Numbered from the stretch's first letter, positions 30,920 through 39,829 are shown. The stretch: DNA of 64,000 bases from Mesorhizobium terrae (GCF_008727715.1 NZ_CP044218.1:3303501-3367500), one strand, 5' to 3'. Program-made: numbers and translations. The notes: a model not told the origin generated them from the sequence alone.

Positions 30920-31069
30920 GGTCAGCCGGCGGGCCCGGCTTGATCGTGGCGATGCACGATGCAAGCGGGTTGCTTCGGCGTGGTGTCGGCCATGCGGCAA
31001 GGGATATCAGGCGCTGTCGCGGCCGGCCAGTCAAAAGGAGGGGAGGCTGACTGGCCGGCTGCGATGGCG

Positions 31070-32080
31070 TCAGCGGTCGGCCAGCCTGACCAGCATCTTG
31101 CCGGTGTTGTCGCCGGAGAACAGGCCGAGGAAGGCTTTCGGCGCGTTGTCGAGGCCTTCATGGACGGTGTCGCGCGACGTCACCTTGCCGTCCTTCAGCC
31201 AGCCGATCATGGCGGCCGAGAACTGCGGGTAGAGGTCGTAGTGGTCGAGCACGATGAAGCCGCGCAGCGACAGCCGCTTGACGATGATCGAGGCGAGGTT
31301 GTGCATGACTTCCGCCGGCTGCTCTTCATTGTAGCCGGCGATCATGCCGCTGATGACGACGCGCGCCGAATTCTTGGCGACGGCCAGCGCCGCATCGAGA
31401 TGATTGCCGCCGACATTGTCGAAATAGACGTCGATGCCTTCGGGGGCTGCCTCGCGCAGTGCCGCCGTCAGGTCGGTGGCGGTCTTGTAGTTGACGACGG
31501 CGTCGGCGCCGAGTTCACGCAGCCAGGCGGCCTTTTCCGCGCTGCCGACCGAGGCGATGACGCGCGCGCCCTTGGCCTTGGCGATCTGCACGGCCATCGA
31601 GCCGACCGCGCCGGCCGCCGCCGAGACGAAGACGGTCTCGCCTGCCTTGAGGCCGCCGATGCGTTCGAGGCCGATATAGGCGGTGAAGCCCGGCACGCCG
31701 AGCGGCCCGAGCCAGGCTTCGGCCGGCGCGGCGTCAAGATCGACCTTGGTGACGCCGGCGGCGTCGATCACGGCATGGTCGCGCCAGCCGGCGAAGTGGC
31801 TGACGACATCGCCCTTGGCGAAGCCTTCGGCGCGGCTCTCCTCGACGACGCCGACGGCCGAACCTTCAAGCGGCTCGCCGACCTGGAAGGGGGCGATATA
31901 GCTCGGCTGGTCGCGCATGCGGCCACGCATATAAGGATCGACCGACATCCACAGCGTCCTGACCAGAAGCTGCCCTTCACCGGGCGCCGGCAGCCTGCGT
32001 TCGGCCTTGCGGAATGTGTCGAGAGTGGGGGTGCCGGCGGGGCGGCTGTTCAAGAGGATTTCACGGGCTACAACAGACAT
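31070..32080 (-). CDS. NADP-dependent MDR-family oxidoreductase (CurA/YncB-like)
   Basis: 336-aa zinc-independent medium-chain dehydrogenase/reductase, probably reducing alpha,beta-unsaturated carbonyls with NADPH. It has the N-terminal SVDPYMRGRM typical of leukotriene B4 dehydrogenase/CurA enzymes, the Rossmann AAAGAVGSMAVQIAKAKG near residue 155, and FDNVGG. Divergent from a TetR gene across a short gap with three palindromic sites, so it is very likely the TetR target. Confidence 0.9.
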   Translation of the reverse strand: MSVVAREILLNSRPAGTPTLDTFRKAERRLPAPGEGQLLVRTLWMSVDPYMRGRMRDQPSYIAPFQVGEPLEGSAVGVVEESRAEGFAKGDVVSHFAGWRDHAVIDAAGVTKVDLDAAPAEAWLGPLGVPGFTAYIGLERIGGLKAGETVFVSAAAGAVGSMAVQIAKAKGARVIASVGSAEKAAWLRELGADAVVNYKTATDLTAALREAAPEGIDVYFDNVGGNHLDAALAVAKNSARVVISGMIAGYNEEQPAEVMHNLASIIVKRLSLRGFIVLDHYDLYPQFSAAMIGWLKDGKVTSRDTVHEGLDNAPKAFLGLFSGDNTGKMLVRLADR

Positions 32081-32095
32081 GGGTTCTCTCCTATA

Positions 32096-32136
32096 TTACT
32101 GATCGTAAATTACCCTTGGTAAGTTACTGATGGTAA
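32096..32136. promoter_or_regulatory. Three-site operator array, TTAC-N5-GTAA at 14-bp spacing
   Basis: TTAC-TGATC-GTAA (32096-32108), TTAC-CCTTG-GTAA (32110-32122) and TTAC-TGATG-GTAA (32124-32136): three dyads with identical 4-bp arms and 14-bp periodicity. They lie 16-56 bp upstream of the oxidoreductase start and before the TetR start. Probably bound by the TetR protein. Confidence 0.75.
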
Positions 32137-32197
32137 CATAAGTGGCCACCAACGCCGATCAAGCGGCTGGCCAAAATAATTCGCGACGGTGACGGGC

Positions 32198-32794
32198 ATG
32201 AACGAAGGCGTGACGAAAAGACTGGCGAAAGCGGACCGTCGCCTGCAATTGCTGGAGACGGCGCGCGCCATCATCGCCGACGAGGGCACCGACGGGCTGA
32301 CGCTCGGCCATGTGGCCGAACGCGCCGGCGTGTCCAAGCCGATCGCCTACGAACATTTCGGCACGCGCGCCGGCCTTTTGGTTGCATTGTGCGACCAATA
32401 CAACGACCGCCAGCTGGCGGCGCAGGCGAGGGTTCTGGAAGCCGGCGGCGACACGGTGGAAGCTGTTTCGCAGATCTTTGCCTCGTCCTATGTCGGGTGC
32501 GTGCTGGACATGGGCCCCGAAATGGGCGCCACATTTGCCGCCCTTGCCGCGACGGAGGAGACGGCGGCATTCCGCCAGGTGCTGCGCGACGGCTATGTCG
32601 AGCGCTACCGCAAGGCCTTTGTCGGGCTGATCGACATGGCGCCGGCCGATGCCGACGTCCTTTACAAGGGGCTGCTGGGCGCCGCCGAGGCGCTGGCGCA
32701 GGATGCCGTTGCCGGCCGCGTTTCGCGCGAGGAGGCGGTGAGGGCGCTGACCCGCATCTTCGCGATGACGCTGAAACCCTATGAGCGCAGGTGA
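32198..32794 (+). CDS. TetR family transcriptional regulator
   Basis: 198-aa repressor-type regulator. The N-terminal HTH (GLTLGHVAERAGVSKPIAYEHFGTRAGL) is followed by a variable helical ligand-binding domain. ATG 32198 is preferred to GTG 32189. It is divergent from the MDR oxidoreductase; the shared gap carries three TTAC-N5-GTAA dyads, so autoregulation plus control of the oxidoreductase by an electrophile is the simplest model. Confidence 0.88.
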   Translation: MNEGVTKRLAKADRRLQLLETARAIIADEGTDGLTLGHVAERAGVSKPIAYEHFGTRAGLLVALCDQYNDRQLAAQARVLEAGGDTVEAVSQIFASSYVGCVLDMGPEMGATFAALAATEETAAFRQVLRDGYVERYRKAFVGLIDMAPADADVLYKGLLGAAEALAQDAVAGRVSREEAVRALTRIFAMTLKPYERR

Positions 32795-32936
32795 GGCGGG
32801 TAGGGTTTCAGGCGCAAGGCAGGCCGTTGGTCGCGACGGCTAAGCCATTGGTGTTCCTGTTCGATCGCTTGATTGGTAACGTCTCAGTAAGAACGGCCGC
32901 ATAGTCTCTTCTCCAGGCGTGTACTGGGGCAGCCGC

Positions 32937-33929
32937 ATGACGATCGAGACGGTTGAGCGAGGACGGCTCACGGGCGTTACGGCTGTTCATCAGCTCGTCC
33001 TGTTCGTCGCGGTTTGGTGCCTGGTCAGCTTTACCGTATCGCCGAGGGCCTATCTCGACCTGACCGCCTGGCACCTGGCGATGATGACGCTGGCGTCGCC
33101 GGTCATCGTGGTCATCGCCCTTGGGGTACCGTCCCTCATTGCCGGTTGGGACAGCCCGGTTCGTTATGTCCACGACAAGGTGAACTCTCGCTGGGCGAAC
33201 GCGCTTTTCGTGGCCGTCGGTTTCGCGTTGTGCCTGGCGGCGTTTTCGACGCTGAAGACGACGTTCCCCGAGGTGGTGCCGTTCTGGGCCGACAAGTGGC
33301 TGGCGAACGCCGACAAGTCGCTCTACGGGCACTCGCCATGGCGCTTTGCCCATGCCGCGGTAGGCCGGTTCTGGGCGGGATGGCTGTTTAACGCCTATGA
33401 ATATCTGTGGACGCTGGAGTGGCTCTGCGTGCCGATCGCGCTCGCCTTCTGCGCCAGCGTCCGGACCCAGCTTCGTTATTACTGGGCGCTGGCGCTGACC
33501 TTCGTGATCGGCGGCCTGATCGTCGCGGCGATTTTCTCGTCCGGCGGGCCGATCTTCTACGATCGCATCCTGGGCTCGACGCGTTTCGCCGAACTCGACG
33601 CCAAGCTGATCGGCCTGGCGAATATCGGCGGCGCGGCCTCGTTCTCGGACTATCTCTACAGCCTCTATCTGTCCGGCCACGCCGATCTCGGCAGCGGCAT
33701 TTCGGCCATGCCCAGCATGCATGTCGCCGTCGCCTGCCTGAACGCCTGCCTGCTTGCCTCCATCAACAGATGGGCGGGGCTCGCCGGCTGGCTGTTTGCC
33801 GCGGTGATCATGTTTGGATCCGTCTATACCGGCTGGCATTATTCGCTGGACGGCTATGCGTCGATCCTGATCGTTTCGGCGATCTGGTATGCGACCGGCC
33901 GCTGGCTGCAGCCAACGCCCCCGGCCTGA
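32937..33929 (+). CDS. PAP2 superfamily membrane phosphatase
   Basis: 330-aa polytopic membrane protein with about six hydrophobic segments. Phosphatase signature motifs are near the C-terminus: SAMPSMHVA (motif C2-like with Ser and His) and GWHYSLDGYAS (C3-like His and Asp). This is the Aur1/inositol-phosphotransferase-like PAP2 branch, acting on lipid or polyprenyl phosphates at the outer face of the inner membrane. It starts at ATG 32937 (the frame opens at 32919). Monocistronic. Confidence 0.82.
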   Translation: MTIETVERGRLTGVTAVHQLVLFVAVWCLVSFTVSPRAYLDLTAWHLAMMTLASPVIVVIALGVPSLIAGWDSPVRYVHDKVNSRWANALFVAVGFALCLAAFSTLKTTFPEVVPFWADKWLANADKSLYGHSPWRFAHAAVGRFWAGWLFNAYEYLWTLEWLCVPIALAFCASVRTQLRYYWALALTFVIGGLIVAAIFSSGGPIFYDRILGSTRFAELDAKLIGLANIGGAASFSDYLYSLYLSGHADLGSGISAMPSMHVAVACLNACLLASINRWAGLAGWLFAAVIMFGSVYTGWHYSLDGYASILIVSAIWYATGRWLQPTPPA

Positions 33930-33948
33930 GTGCTGCGCTGCGACGGCG

Positions 33949-33972
33949 CCCGGTCACCGCGTGGTGACCGGG
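33949..33972. terminator. Hairpin between convergent genes
   Basis: CCCGGTCACC, GCGT, GGTGACCGGG: perfect 10-bp stem with a tetraloop, centred between the ends of the PAP2 gene and the secreted protein gene. No T run, so termination strength is uncertain. Confidence 0.55.
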
Positions 33973-33982
33973 CTGTCCTTCG

Positions 33983-34315
33983 TTATTCGGTGATGGTGTA
34001 GTCGCTCATCTGGCAAAGATCCTGGGTGTCCTCGAGATCGTCGAGATCATCGCCCTGGAACTCGAAGCGCATATCGTATTTGCAGGCGCGGCGACCGTCC
34101 TTGATGGTGATGGTGACGCTGCCGCCGGGCGCCAGCGCGTTTTGCCCGAACACGTCCTCCTCCCAGTTATCCTCGCCGACCGGCGAGGTGTAGAAGGCAT
34201 TGAGGACGGAGTTGGTGCCGTTCTTCAGTGTAAACACCAGATCGTCGGCCTTAGCCGATCCCATGACGGCAAGCGTCAGCGCCGCCGCTGAGGCGGCGAT
34301 TGTCCAGTTCTTCAT
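33983..34315 (-). CDS. Small secreted acidic protein, unknown function
   Basis: 110-aa protein with a signal peptide (MKNWTIAASAAALTLAVMG, cleavage near AKA). The mature part reads LVFTLKNGTNSVLNAFYTSP, WEEDVFGQ, GGSVTITIKDGRRACKYDM and ends acidic with LCQMSDYTITE; two cysteines. Similar short periplasmic proteins occur in other alphaproteobacteria and in cyanobacteria, without known function. ATG 34315 is clear; the upstream frame is spurious. Confidence 0.7.
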   Translation of the reverse strand: MKNWTIAASAAALTLAVMGSAKADDLVFTLKNGTNSVLNAFYTSPVGEDNWEEDVFGQNALAPGGSVTITIKDGRRACKYDMRFEFQGDDLDDLEDTQDLCQMSDYTITE

Positions 34316-34496
34316 TTCAAGTATTCCCCAGCCCGAAATTGAGCCATTGTTGTTATAGGCAGGCGCCGCGCGCGCCGCCAGCCCGTCTCGAATGGGCCAA
34401 GGCGAACAATTTTGATCCCCCGGCGGCGCTGCGCGGCGGCCGGCTGGCGGGTTTGCCTGCCACGTGGGTGCAAACCTCGCGCGGGGCTTCTTCGGG

Positions 34497-35135
34497 CTAG
34501 TTGGGGCAGGTGGCGGGCTGGCCGTTGAGGCCTTGCGCTTGCCTGGCGAAGGTGGCGGCGGTGTCGCCGCCCTTGCGGCTGAGCTTGACCACATAGATGC
34601 CGTCGAAATCGTCGCCCTGCCATTTGGGCACGCTGTCGGGATCGCCGTCGTGATCCTTCATCAATTTGCGCGCCAGCTTGACGAGCTGCTTGTGCTCCCA
34701 GGCGACGAGAACAAGCGCATTGGCGTAGGCCTTGTCCTCGAGCCTCGCCTGCAGCTTCGAAATGTCCTCGACGCCGATGCCGGCATTGACCGGCAGGCCG
34801 AAGGCGATCGCCGTCGGTTCGACGGTGGCAAGCGGCCTGACATAGTCATAGGCCTCGCCCTGGTCGGTCTTCTGATCGGCCGGATTTGGCGCGAAGATGG
34901 CGGCCGGCACCCCGAACCGCGCCTTGACGACCGCCGGCAGGCGCAGCGACCGGTTCAGGCCCTGGCAATTGAGCTGTCCCAACCCCTGCGGCGGTTTTTC
35001 GCCGTGGCGGATCAGCACGATGGTCTCGGTGCCGTCGGCGGCGCTGGCGGGGGTCGTCGATGGTAGAAGCGCGAAGGCGAAAGCCACGCCGGCGCTGATG
35101 GCGAATACGGTCCGGCGAACGGCTTTGATGGGCAT
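34497..35135 (-). CDS. Secreted histidine phosphatase family protein
   Basis: 212-aa protein with a signal peptide (VFAISAGVAFAFALLPSTTPASA) and a reduced phosphoglycerate-mutase-like fold. The phosphohistidine motif LIRHGEKP is at about residue 41, and the second catalytic region VAWEHKQLVKLARKL lies near 140. Likely a periplasmic phosphatase of unknown substrate. It ends with a Cys four residues before the stop. Separated by 60 bp from the upstream gene on the same strand. Confidence 0.8.
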   Translation of the reverse strand: MPIKAVRRTVFAISAGVAFAFALLPSTTPASAADGTETIVLIRHGEKPPQGLGQLNCQGLNRSLRLPAVVKARFGVPAAIFAPNPADQKTDQGEAYDYVRPLATVEPTAIAFGLPVNAGIGVEDISKLQARLEDKAYANALVLVAWEHKQLVKLARKLMKDHDGDPDSVPKWQGDDFDGIYVVKLSRKGGDTAATFARQAQGLNGQPATCPN

Positions 35136-35194
35136 GGTTTCGCTACCTTCCTGTTCGAACTGGCGCTTATCCCGCCTGCCGCCTGCGTCGGAAG

Positions 35195-35839
35195 CTAACT
35201 CTTGGCATAGATGCCGGTGCCGAGCGAGGCGTTGTCCGCTTCCCACGGCATTGCCCAGCTCATCACATAGTCGGTGCCATTGATGGAGCCGAGGCCAAGA
35301 AACGTCCCGGCCTGGCGTTGGGCAAGCCAGTAATCCTTGTTGAATTCCGAATAACCGGCGCCGCCGATCTTGTTTCCGCCGCTGTAGAGATCGACCTGAA
35401 CGGTACGGTAGCCCAGTTCCGGGATTTCCGAAGCTCGCTGGATTTTCAGCGTGCCATTGGCGAGCGCCTCGGAGAAACCGGCCAGCCTGGCGGTGCCGTT
35501 TTGAGCGGCATTGGCCATAACCTGCTCGCGCAATTCGGCATCGCCGAGTTGAGGCTGGTCCTTCACGACCCAGCTGTCGGCCCCGAGCGACTGCAGCCAT
35601 TTCGCTTTTTCCGCCGAGACGATCGCTTTGGCGAGATTGCCGCTCTCTTGCGCGCTGCCTGAAACAAGCTGCTGAATTTTCAACAACGCGTCGGACACAG
35701 TGGGAGACAGCGAGCGCGTGGAAACCGGGTTGAGACCAGAAGCAATCCGCCCAACAGGGGCTGGGCTGCCTGCCGTCGTGACACTCATCAGCTTTAGCGC
35801 CGCAGTGGCCGTGGTGGAAACCGTATTCACCAAAACCAT
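35195..35839 (-). CDS. Hypothetical protein, unknown function
   Basis: 214 aa, no signal peptide or membrane segment. Low-complexity Ser/Thr/Val-rich N-terminus (MVLVNTVSTTATAALKLMSV), a helical middle (SDALLKIQQLVSG, AKAIVSAEKAKWLQSLGA) and a C-terminal part with GYRTVQVDLYSGGNKIGG and YWLAQRQAGTFLGLGSINGT. It looks like a genuine, stable protein of a rhizobial family with unassigned function. The Thr-rich, cofactor-free start could be a secretion-competent (type I or III) N-terminus, but nothing proves it. Confidence 0.6.
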   Translation of the reverse strand: MVLVNTVSTTATAALKLMSVTTAGSPAPVGRIASGLNPVSTRSLSPTVSDALLKIQQLVSGSAQESGNLAKAIVSAEKAKWLQSLGADSWVVKDQPQLGDAELREQVMANAAQNGTARLAGFSEALANGTLKIQRASEIPELGYRTVQVDLYSGGNKIGGAGYSEFNKDYWLAQRQAGTFLGLGSINGTDYVMSWAMPWEADNASLGTGIYAKS

Positions 35840-36000
35840 GATTACCCCCTCCGTACTTTCCCATTCCAGAGTATAGCGGGAACGTTAACTGTCCATTCTC
35901 TCAGGCGCTGGGGCTGTGATGCAGGCCCCGAAGCGCTGTTGCTTGTCGGTCAGCGCCATGTGTGATTTTCTTGGCCTCGTCTCATCTGGGAGGGGGAACC

Positions 36001-37107
36001 ATGAGAACGCGCTTCTTCGCTTTGGCCGCGAAACTGCTGGCCGCAACGTTTTCATTGCTTGTCGGCGCCACCAATTTCAGTTTCGCCGACGCAACCGTCC
36101 CGACGGCAGACATTGACGGCGCTTCCGACAATGCCCTCGTCAAGCGCTATGAAGGGTCCTTCATCGTCTCGTATGAGAAGCTGGCCTATACCGACTTCAG
36201 CCTGCCGCTGTCGCCGCTCAAGGTGAGCCAGGATCCCGACGCGCGCGACAAGAACAACAACCGCGTTTTTGCTCCCGACAAGAAGATCGACGCGGAAGGC
36301 GCCCTTACCCGCATCGCCTATGTGCTGCCGGCCCAGCGTTCGCCGCTGGAGGTGCTTCGCAACTATGAGGACGTGATCGCGCAAGGCGGCGGCGAAGTGC
36401 TGTTCCAATGCAAGAAGGAGGAATGCGGCGGCGCCTCGGATCGCTCGTCCGATGGCGGCGGTGGCGATATGAGCCTGACCATGTATTCCTTTTCGGCATC
36501 GGACCTTAAGGACGCCGATTTTAGCAACGGCAAATGCGCGTTGGCGTCCTCGATTGCCGACCAGCGCTATTTCACAGCCAGGATGCCCCAGGACGGCGGT
36601 GACGCCTATGTGGCCGTCCAGACCTACACGCTGATGGACACGCTCTATTGCAAGGAACTCAACGGTCGAACCATTGCCATCGTCCATGTGCTGGAACCCA
36701 AGGCGCGCGACAAGAAGATGGTTGTCGTCGAGGCCGCGAAAATGCAGGAGAGCCTGACCGCCAACGGCTCGATCTCGCTCTATGGCATCTATTTCGATAC
36801 CGACAAGGCCGACATCAAACCGCAGTCCGATCCGACGCTCAAGGAGATCGCGACGCTGCTCTCGAACGAGCCGAAGATGGCGGTTCTGGTGGTTGGCCAT
36901 ACCGACAACCAGGGCAGCTTCGATCACAATGTCGATCTGTCGTCGCGCCGGGCGAATGCGGTCAAGTCCGCGCTGGCAACCCAATATGGCATCGACACCA
37001 ACAGGCTGACCGCGGCCGGGGCCGGCATGATGGCGCCCGTTGCTTCAAACGACACCGATGACGGCCGCGCCAAGAACCGGCGCGTGGTGCTGGTCAAAGC
37101 CAATTAG
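36001..37107 (+). CDS. OmpA-like C-terminal domain envelope protein
   Basis: 368-aa exported protein. Signal peptide to about residue 28, an N-terminal region of about 220 residues, and a C-terminal peptidoglycan-binding OmpA domain: IYFDTDKADIKPQSDPTLKE, VVGHTDNQGS, SSRRANAVKSAL and NRRVVLV. Anchors the outer membrane or a periplasmic complex to peptidoglycan. The N-terminal half resembles DUF4892-type domains. Start ATG 36001 after GGGAGGGGG. Confidence 0.85.
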   Translation: MRTRFFALAAKLLAATFSLLVGATNFSFADATVPTADIDGASDNALVKRYEGSFIVSYEKLAYTDFSLPLSPLKVSQDPDARDKNNNRVFAPDKKIDAEGALTRIAYVLPAQRSPLEVLRNYEDVIAQGGGEVLFQCKKEECGGASDRSSDGGGGDMSLTMYSFSASDLKDADFSNGKCALASSIADQRYFTARMPQDGGDAYVAVQTYTLMDTLYCKELNGRTIAIVHVLEPKARDKKMVVVEAAKMQESLTANGSISLYGIYFDTDKADIKPQSDPTLKEIATLLSNEPKMAVLVVGHTDNQGSFDHNVDLSSRRANAVKSALATQYGIDTNRLTAAGAGMMAPVASNDTDDGRAKNRRVVLVKAN

Positions 37108-37254
37108 GGGACGCAGGCGGCCGACTGCTCCAAACCCATCCCGATCACGATTGTCGCCGGCATCCGATTGCCTTTGGCGGCCTTCCGGGCCATGCGGTTC
37201 CATGGCAGGCAATAAGAGCGATTGCCGCATCAGGCGCAGCCGGGGAGGGCGGAA

Positions 37255-37644
37255 ATGTCCGAAAGCATCCAGCCGAAAATGGCCAGGCACGAGGTTGCCA
37301 GGGATTATGTGGACTTCCTCAGGACAGCGCTGACGGTCTTCACCTGGACGGCGCTGTGCACGGCGGTGACCGTCTTCGCCTGGAGCCCGGCGCTGATGGA
37401 GTACGGTCTCCTTGCCAAGGGGCTGGCGGTGGTGGTTTCTTTCGTCGCGCTGACAACCACGATCGGCGGTGCCTACAGCCTGGTGCTGGCCGCCTATGCC
37501 CTGCGCAAGAAGATCGTGCGCCACGCGCCCTGGGCCATCCTGCTGCCGGTGGCCTTTTTCGGCCCCATCGCGCTGTGGGCATTCGGGCTGGTGGCGGTGG
37601 CGATATTCCTGGTGCCGATGATCAAGAACATCGCCCAGTTCTAG
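37255..37644 (+). CDS. Small membrane protein, unknown function
   Basis: 129 aa with three hydrophobic helices: FTWTALCTAVTVFAW, LAVVVSFVALTTTIGGAYSLVLAAYAL and ILLPVAFFGPIALWAFGLVAVAIFLV. The ATG at 37255 follows a GGGAGGG site. No family is recognised. It stands alone between the OmpA-like gene and the AraC pseudogene. Confidence 0.65.
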   Translation: MSESIQPKMARHEVARDYVDFLRTALTVFTWTALCTAVTVFAWSPALMEYGLLAKGLAVVVSFVALTTTIGGAYSLVLAAYALRKKIVRHAPWAILLPVAFFGPIALWAFGLVAVAIFLVPMIKNIAQF

Positions 37645-37770
37645 CCCGTGGGGATGGCTGTCGCGTGTCTTCTGTCCGCATTCGGAGAGGGCTTCGAAGA
37701 GCGGGGGAGGGCGGGACGTGAAGCTAATCGTGTATCGTGGGGACGAATAATGCGCTGAGCGAGGGGGCTG

Positions 37771-38019
37771 GTGAGCGCTGTTCAATCGCACATGCAGCCG
37801 CTGACGACCGAGGACATACCGCGCGGCGAACGGCTGGCTTTCGTGCATGATTTCATCGGCCGTCTTGATTTGAACCCGCGCGGGTCGCAAGCGCCATCAT
37901 AGACATCGCCTACGAAGCCGGCTTCTCCGACATCTCGTCGTTCAACCAGGCCTTCCGCCGCCGCTTCGACGCGTTGCCTTCGGCGGCCCGGATACCTCGG
38001 CCTGCCTCGCAGAGGCATG
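37771..38019 (+). pseudogene. AraC family regulator remnant with internal deletion
   Basis: GTG 37771, preceded by GAGGGGG, begins an AraC-type N-terminus (QPLTTEDIPRGERLAFVHDF) that reaches a TAG after about 45 codons. In the next frame, from about 37884, the AraC C-terminal HTH appears intact: IDIAYEAGFSDISSFNQAFR then RRFDALPSAAR. About 200 residues between the two parts are missing. The product cannot be a functional regulator. Confidence 0.75.
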
Positions 38020-38245
38020 GGAAGTTCGGGCGCCTCGCCGGCGTTGCCACTTTGGCGAGCTTTTGCTTGTCGGCCCGGATCGCATGTGGTTTCTTGAATT
38101 TGACAAGTTTCCCGGGCGTGGGGCCTCCGCTGGAATGGAACAAGAGGAGGGCGCTATTCCGTCAAATATCTCGATCGATTCCGACAACTTTCAATCATCC
38201 CGGCATGTTCATGCCAGGAGCTCGACAAACGTTTGGGAGGCTAAG

Positions 38246-38731
38246 ATGAAGAAACTTGTTTGCGCGTCTTTTGCTCTGTTTGCGATCGGATCGGCGGCAT
38301 CTGCCGAAGAGTTGCACGAAAGAAATATCTCTTTGGCAACGGCAACCGAACTGGCTCAAGAAGGCGTCGCGGCGTGCAGTGCCAAGGGCTACAATGTCTC
38401 GGTCGCGGTGGTCGACCGCGCCGGCTTGCTCCGGGCGCTTTTGCGGGCCGATGCCGCTGGTCCTCACACCGTCGGTGCCGCGCAGGCAAAGGCGTTCACC
38501 TCGGCTTCTTCTCGTTCGCCGACGAGCGCGATAGCAAAAACGGTGCAGGAAAATCCCGGGGCCGCCGGCGTGGCCGACATTCCCGGATATCTGGTCCTCG
38601 CCGGTGGCGTTCCCATCAAGATCGGCGATGAAACCATCGGTGCGATTGGCATCGGCGGCGCCCCTGGCGGGAACCTGGATGAAGAATGCGCCGTGGCTGC
38701 CTTGGACAAGGTCAAGGACAAGTTGAAGTAG
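38246..38731 (+). CDS. Secreted GlcG/HbpS-family (heme-binding-like) protein
   Basis: 161-aa protein with a signal peptide (MKKLVCASFALFAIGSAASA). The GlcG/HbpS fold is shown by CSAKGYNVSVAVVDRAGLLRA, VGAAQAKAFTSASSRSPTS, and the Gly-rich VPIKIGDETIGAIGIGGAPG with DEECAVAALDKV. Homologues bind heme or cobalamin-type cofactors or are glycolate-operon proteins of unknown activity. Start ATG 38246 after GGGAGG. Confidence 0.82.
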   Translation: MKKLVCASFALFAIGSAASAEELHERNISLATATELAQEGVAACSAKGYNVSVAVVDRAGLLRALLRADAAGPHTVGAAQAKAFTSASSRSPTSAIAKTVQENPGAAGVADIPGYLVLAGGVPIKIGDETIGAIGIGGAPGGNLDEECAVAALDKVKDKLK

Positions 38732-38846
38732 ATTCTGCCTGGGCTGTTTGCATTTTCATCCGCCGCCCGCCTTCGCGCCGGCGGCGGAGTTCGTTTTTCG
38801 CTTCTTCGCCCAGGAGAACACCGCCTGCGGCCCGCTCGGCTCACCC

Positions 38847-38897
38847 GCCGTCTTGCCCTTTGCCGGCGCTTGGACAAAGATTTCACAAGAGGCATTG
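38847..38897. repeat. Duplicated segment, copy 1
   Basis: About 51 bp starting GCCGTCTTGCCCTTTGCC and running to GCATTG, repeated at 40991-41041 with roughly nine mismatches. In one frame it reads AVLPFAGAWTKISQEALGEW, so both copies may descend from a coding sequence. Confidence 0.55.
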
Positions 38898-39253
38898 GGG
38901 GAGTGGACGTGGCGGGCCTTCAACGTGAGCATGGCAGAAATGCCCGGGATGTTTCGCTACTCGTGCATAGTTTGCTGTGGGCGGCGCTGTCGGTTGCGGC
39001 GTTTTACACTGCTGGGCCGTATTCGTTCGCGAGCTGCTGGGTGGTAATCCCGATATACATACGACCACTCGTCTGGATGTATTTTGCGTTCGCCGCTTAT
39101 TGTGCCGGGACACTTCTGTTGTCGGCGGCAATCCCCACGCTGCGGCAGACCAGCTACTTCCAAATCGCCGGACACGGCATAATTGCAGTCCTCGGAATAG
39201 TTGTTTGCGGGCTGGCTGCGACTGCTGCTGCCGGGCAGGTAAGCTGTCTCTAG
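38870..39253 (+). CDS. Putative membrane protein, unknown function
   Basis: Up to 127 aa with hydrophobic segments LLVHSLLWAALSVAAFYTAG, VWMYFAFAAYCAGTLLLSAA and GHGIIAVLGIVVCGLAATAA. The start is uncertain: TTG 38870 opens the frame, and GTG 38903 is close to GGGGGAG. The 5' end overlaps a segment that recurs at 40991. No family is recognised. Confidence 0.45.
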   Translation: MDKDFTRGIGGVDVAGLQREHGRNARDVSLLVHSLLWAALSVAAFYTAGPYSFASCWVVIPIYIRPLVWMYFAFAAYCAGTLLLSAAIPTLRQTSYFQIAGHGIIAVLGIVVCGLAATAAAGQVSCL

Positions 39254-39372
39254 GCACCCCAAGTGCCGCTCTTTCATGTCTGAATCCTCCGAAGTCTTTG
39301 CGTGATAGTTTGTAGTGCTCGACAGCAATAGGACCGCGTGATTTGCTCTCCCAAAGAATCGGGGGAAAAAGC

Positions 39373-39801
39373 ATGGGGAAAACGTTTTCGCTCAACCTGT
39401 CGATACTGGCGTTACTCTCGGCTCTAGCAATTGCCGGGTGTCAGTCATCTAGTGAGGTTTCTCATGGACCCGCGAAAAGCGCGGGCGGTTGGCTCCAATA
39501 TGACGCCGCCATGCGTCAGGCCGACAAAATGCGCGCCCGCAACAAGTTGCCAGTTTCCATCCAGTGCAGGGTCGTCGGTGGAACATCTTCCGATCCTGTT
39601 CGCGCTGTCAAAGTCAAATGGTCTTCGACCGACAAGGCCATCCGGTGGACGTGGGCTGTGGGCAATGATCGTGATTTTGCGAACGCAAATGCCGCCGCCG
39701 CCGCTAACGGCCTTAGAATAGCGTCCAAATCTCGTACGATCGATGAGCGAACCAACCTACCCTCGGTCTGCGCGATCTGGCACAGCAGACCAGGAAAATG
39801 A
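39373..39801 (+). CDS. Predicted lipoprotein, unknown function
   Basis: 142 aa with a lipoprotein signal (SLNLSILALLSALAIAGC, lipobox IAGC at about Cys23). The mature part contains SIQCRVVGG, VKVKWSSTDKAIRWTWAVG and a final SVCAIWHSRPGK. No domain is recognised. Start ATG 39373 after GGGGGAAAA. Confidence 0.65.
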   Translation: MGKTFSLNLSILALLSALAIAGCQSSSEVSHGPAKSAGGWLQYDAAMRQADKMRARNKLPVSIQCRVVGGTSSDPVRAVKVKWSSTDKAIRWTWAVGNDRDFANANAAAAANGLRIASKSRTIDERTNLPSVCAIWHSRPGK

Positions 39802-39809
39802 GAGATACC

Positions 39810-39829
39810 AAGCCGCGTGCTTCTGGCGC
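39810..39829. repeat. 20-bp direct repeat, left copy
   Basis: AAGCCGC-G-TGCTTCTGGCGC. It matches 40390-40409 at 19 of 20 positions (C in place of the G). The pair brackets the double-CxxC gene. Confidence 0.6.

Noticed and set aside
29549..30943. Plus-strand frame of 464 codons
   Set aside because: Antisense of the glucoamylase-domain gene; no ribosome binding site, and Arg/Gly/Ala-rich composition typical of a GC-rich shadow.
34300..34500. Possible tRNA or small RNA around 34.3-34.5 kb
   Set aside because: No cloverleaf, no T-loop GTTCRA pattern and no terminator; simply the gap between two minus-strand genes.
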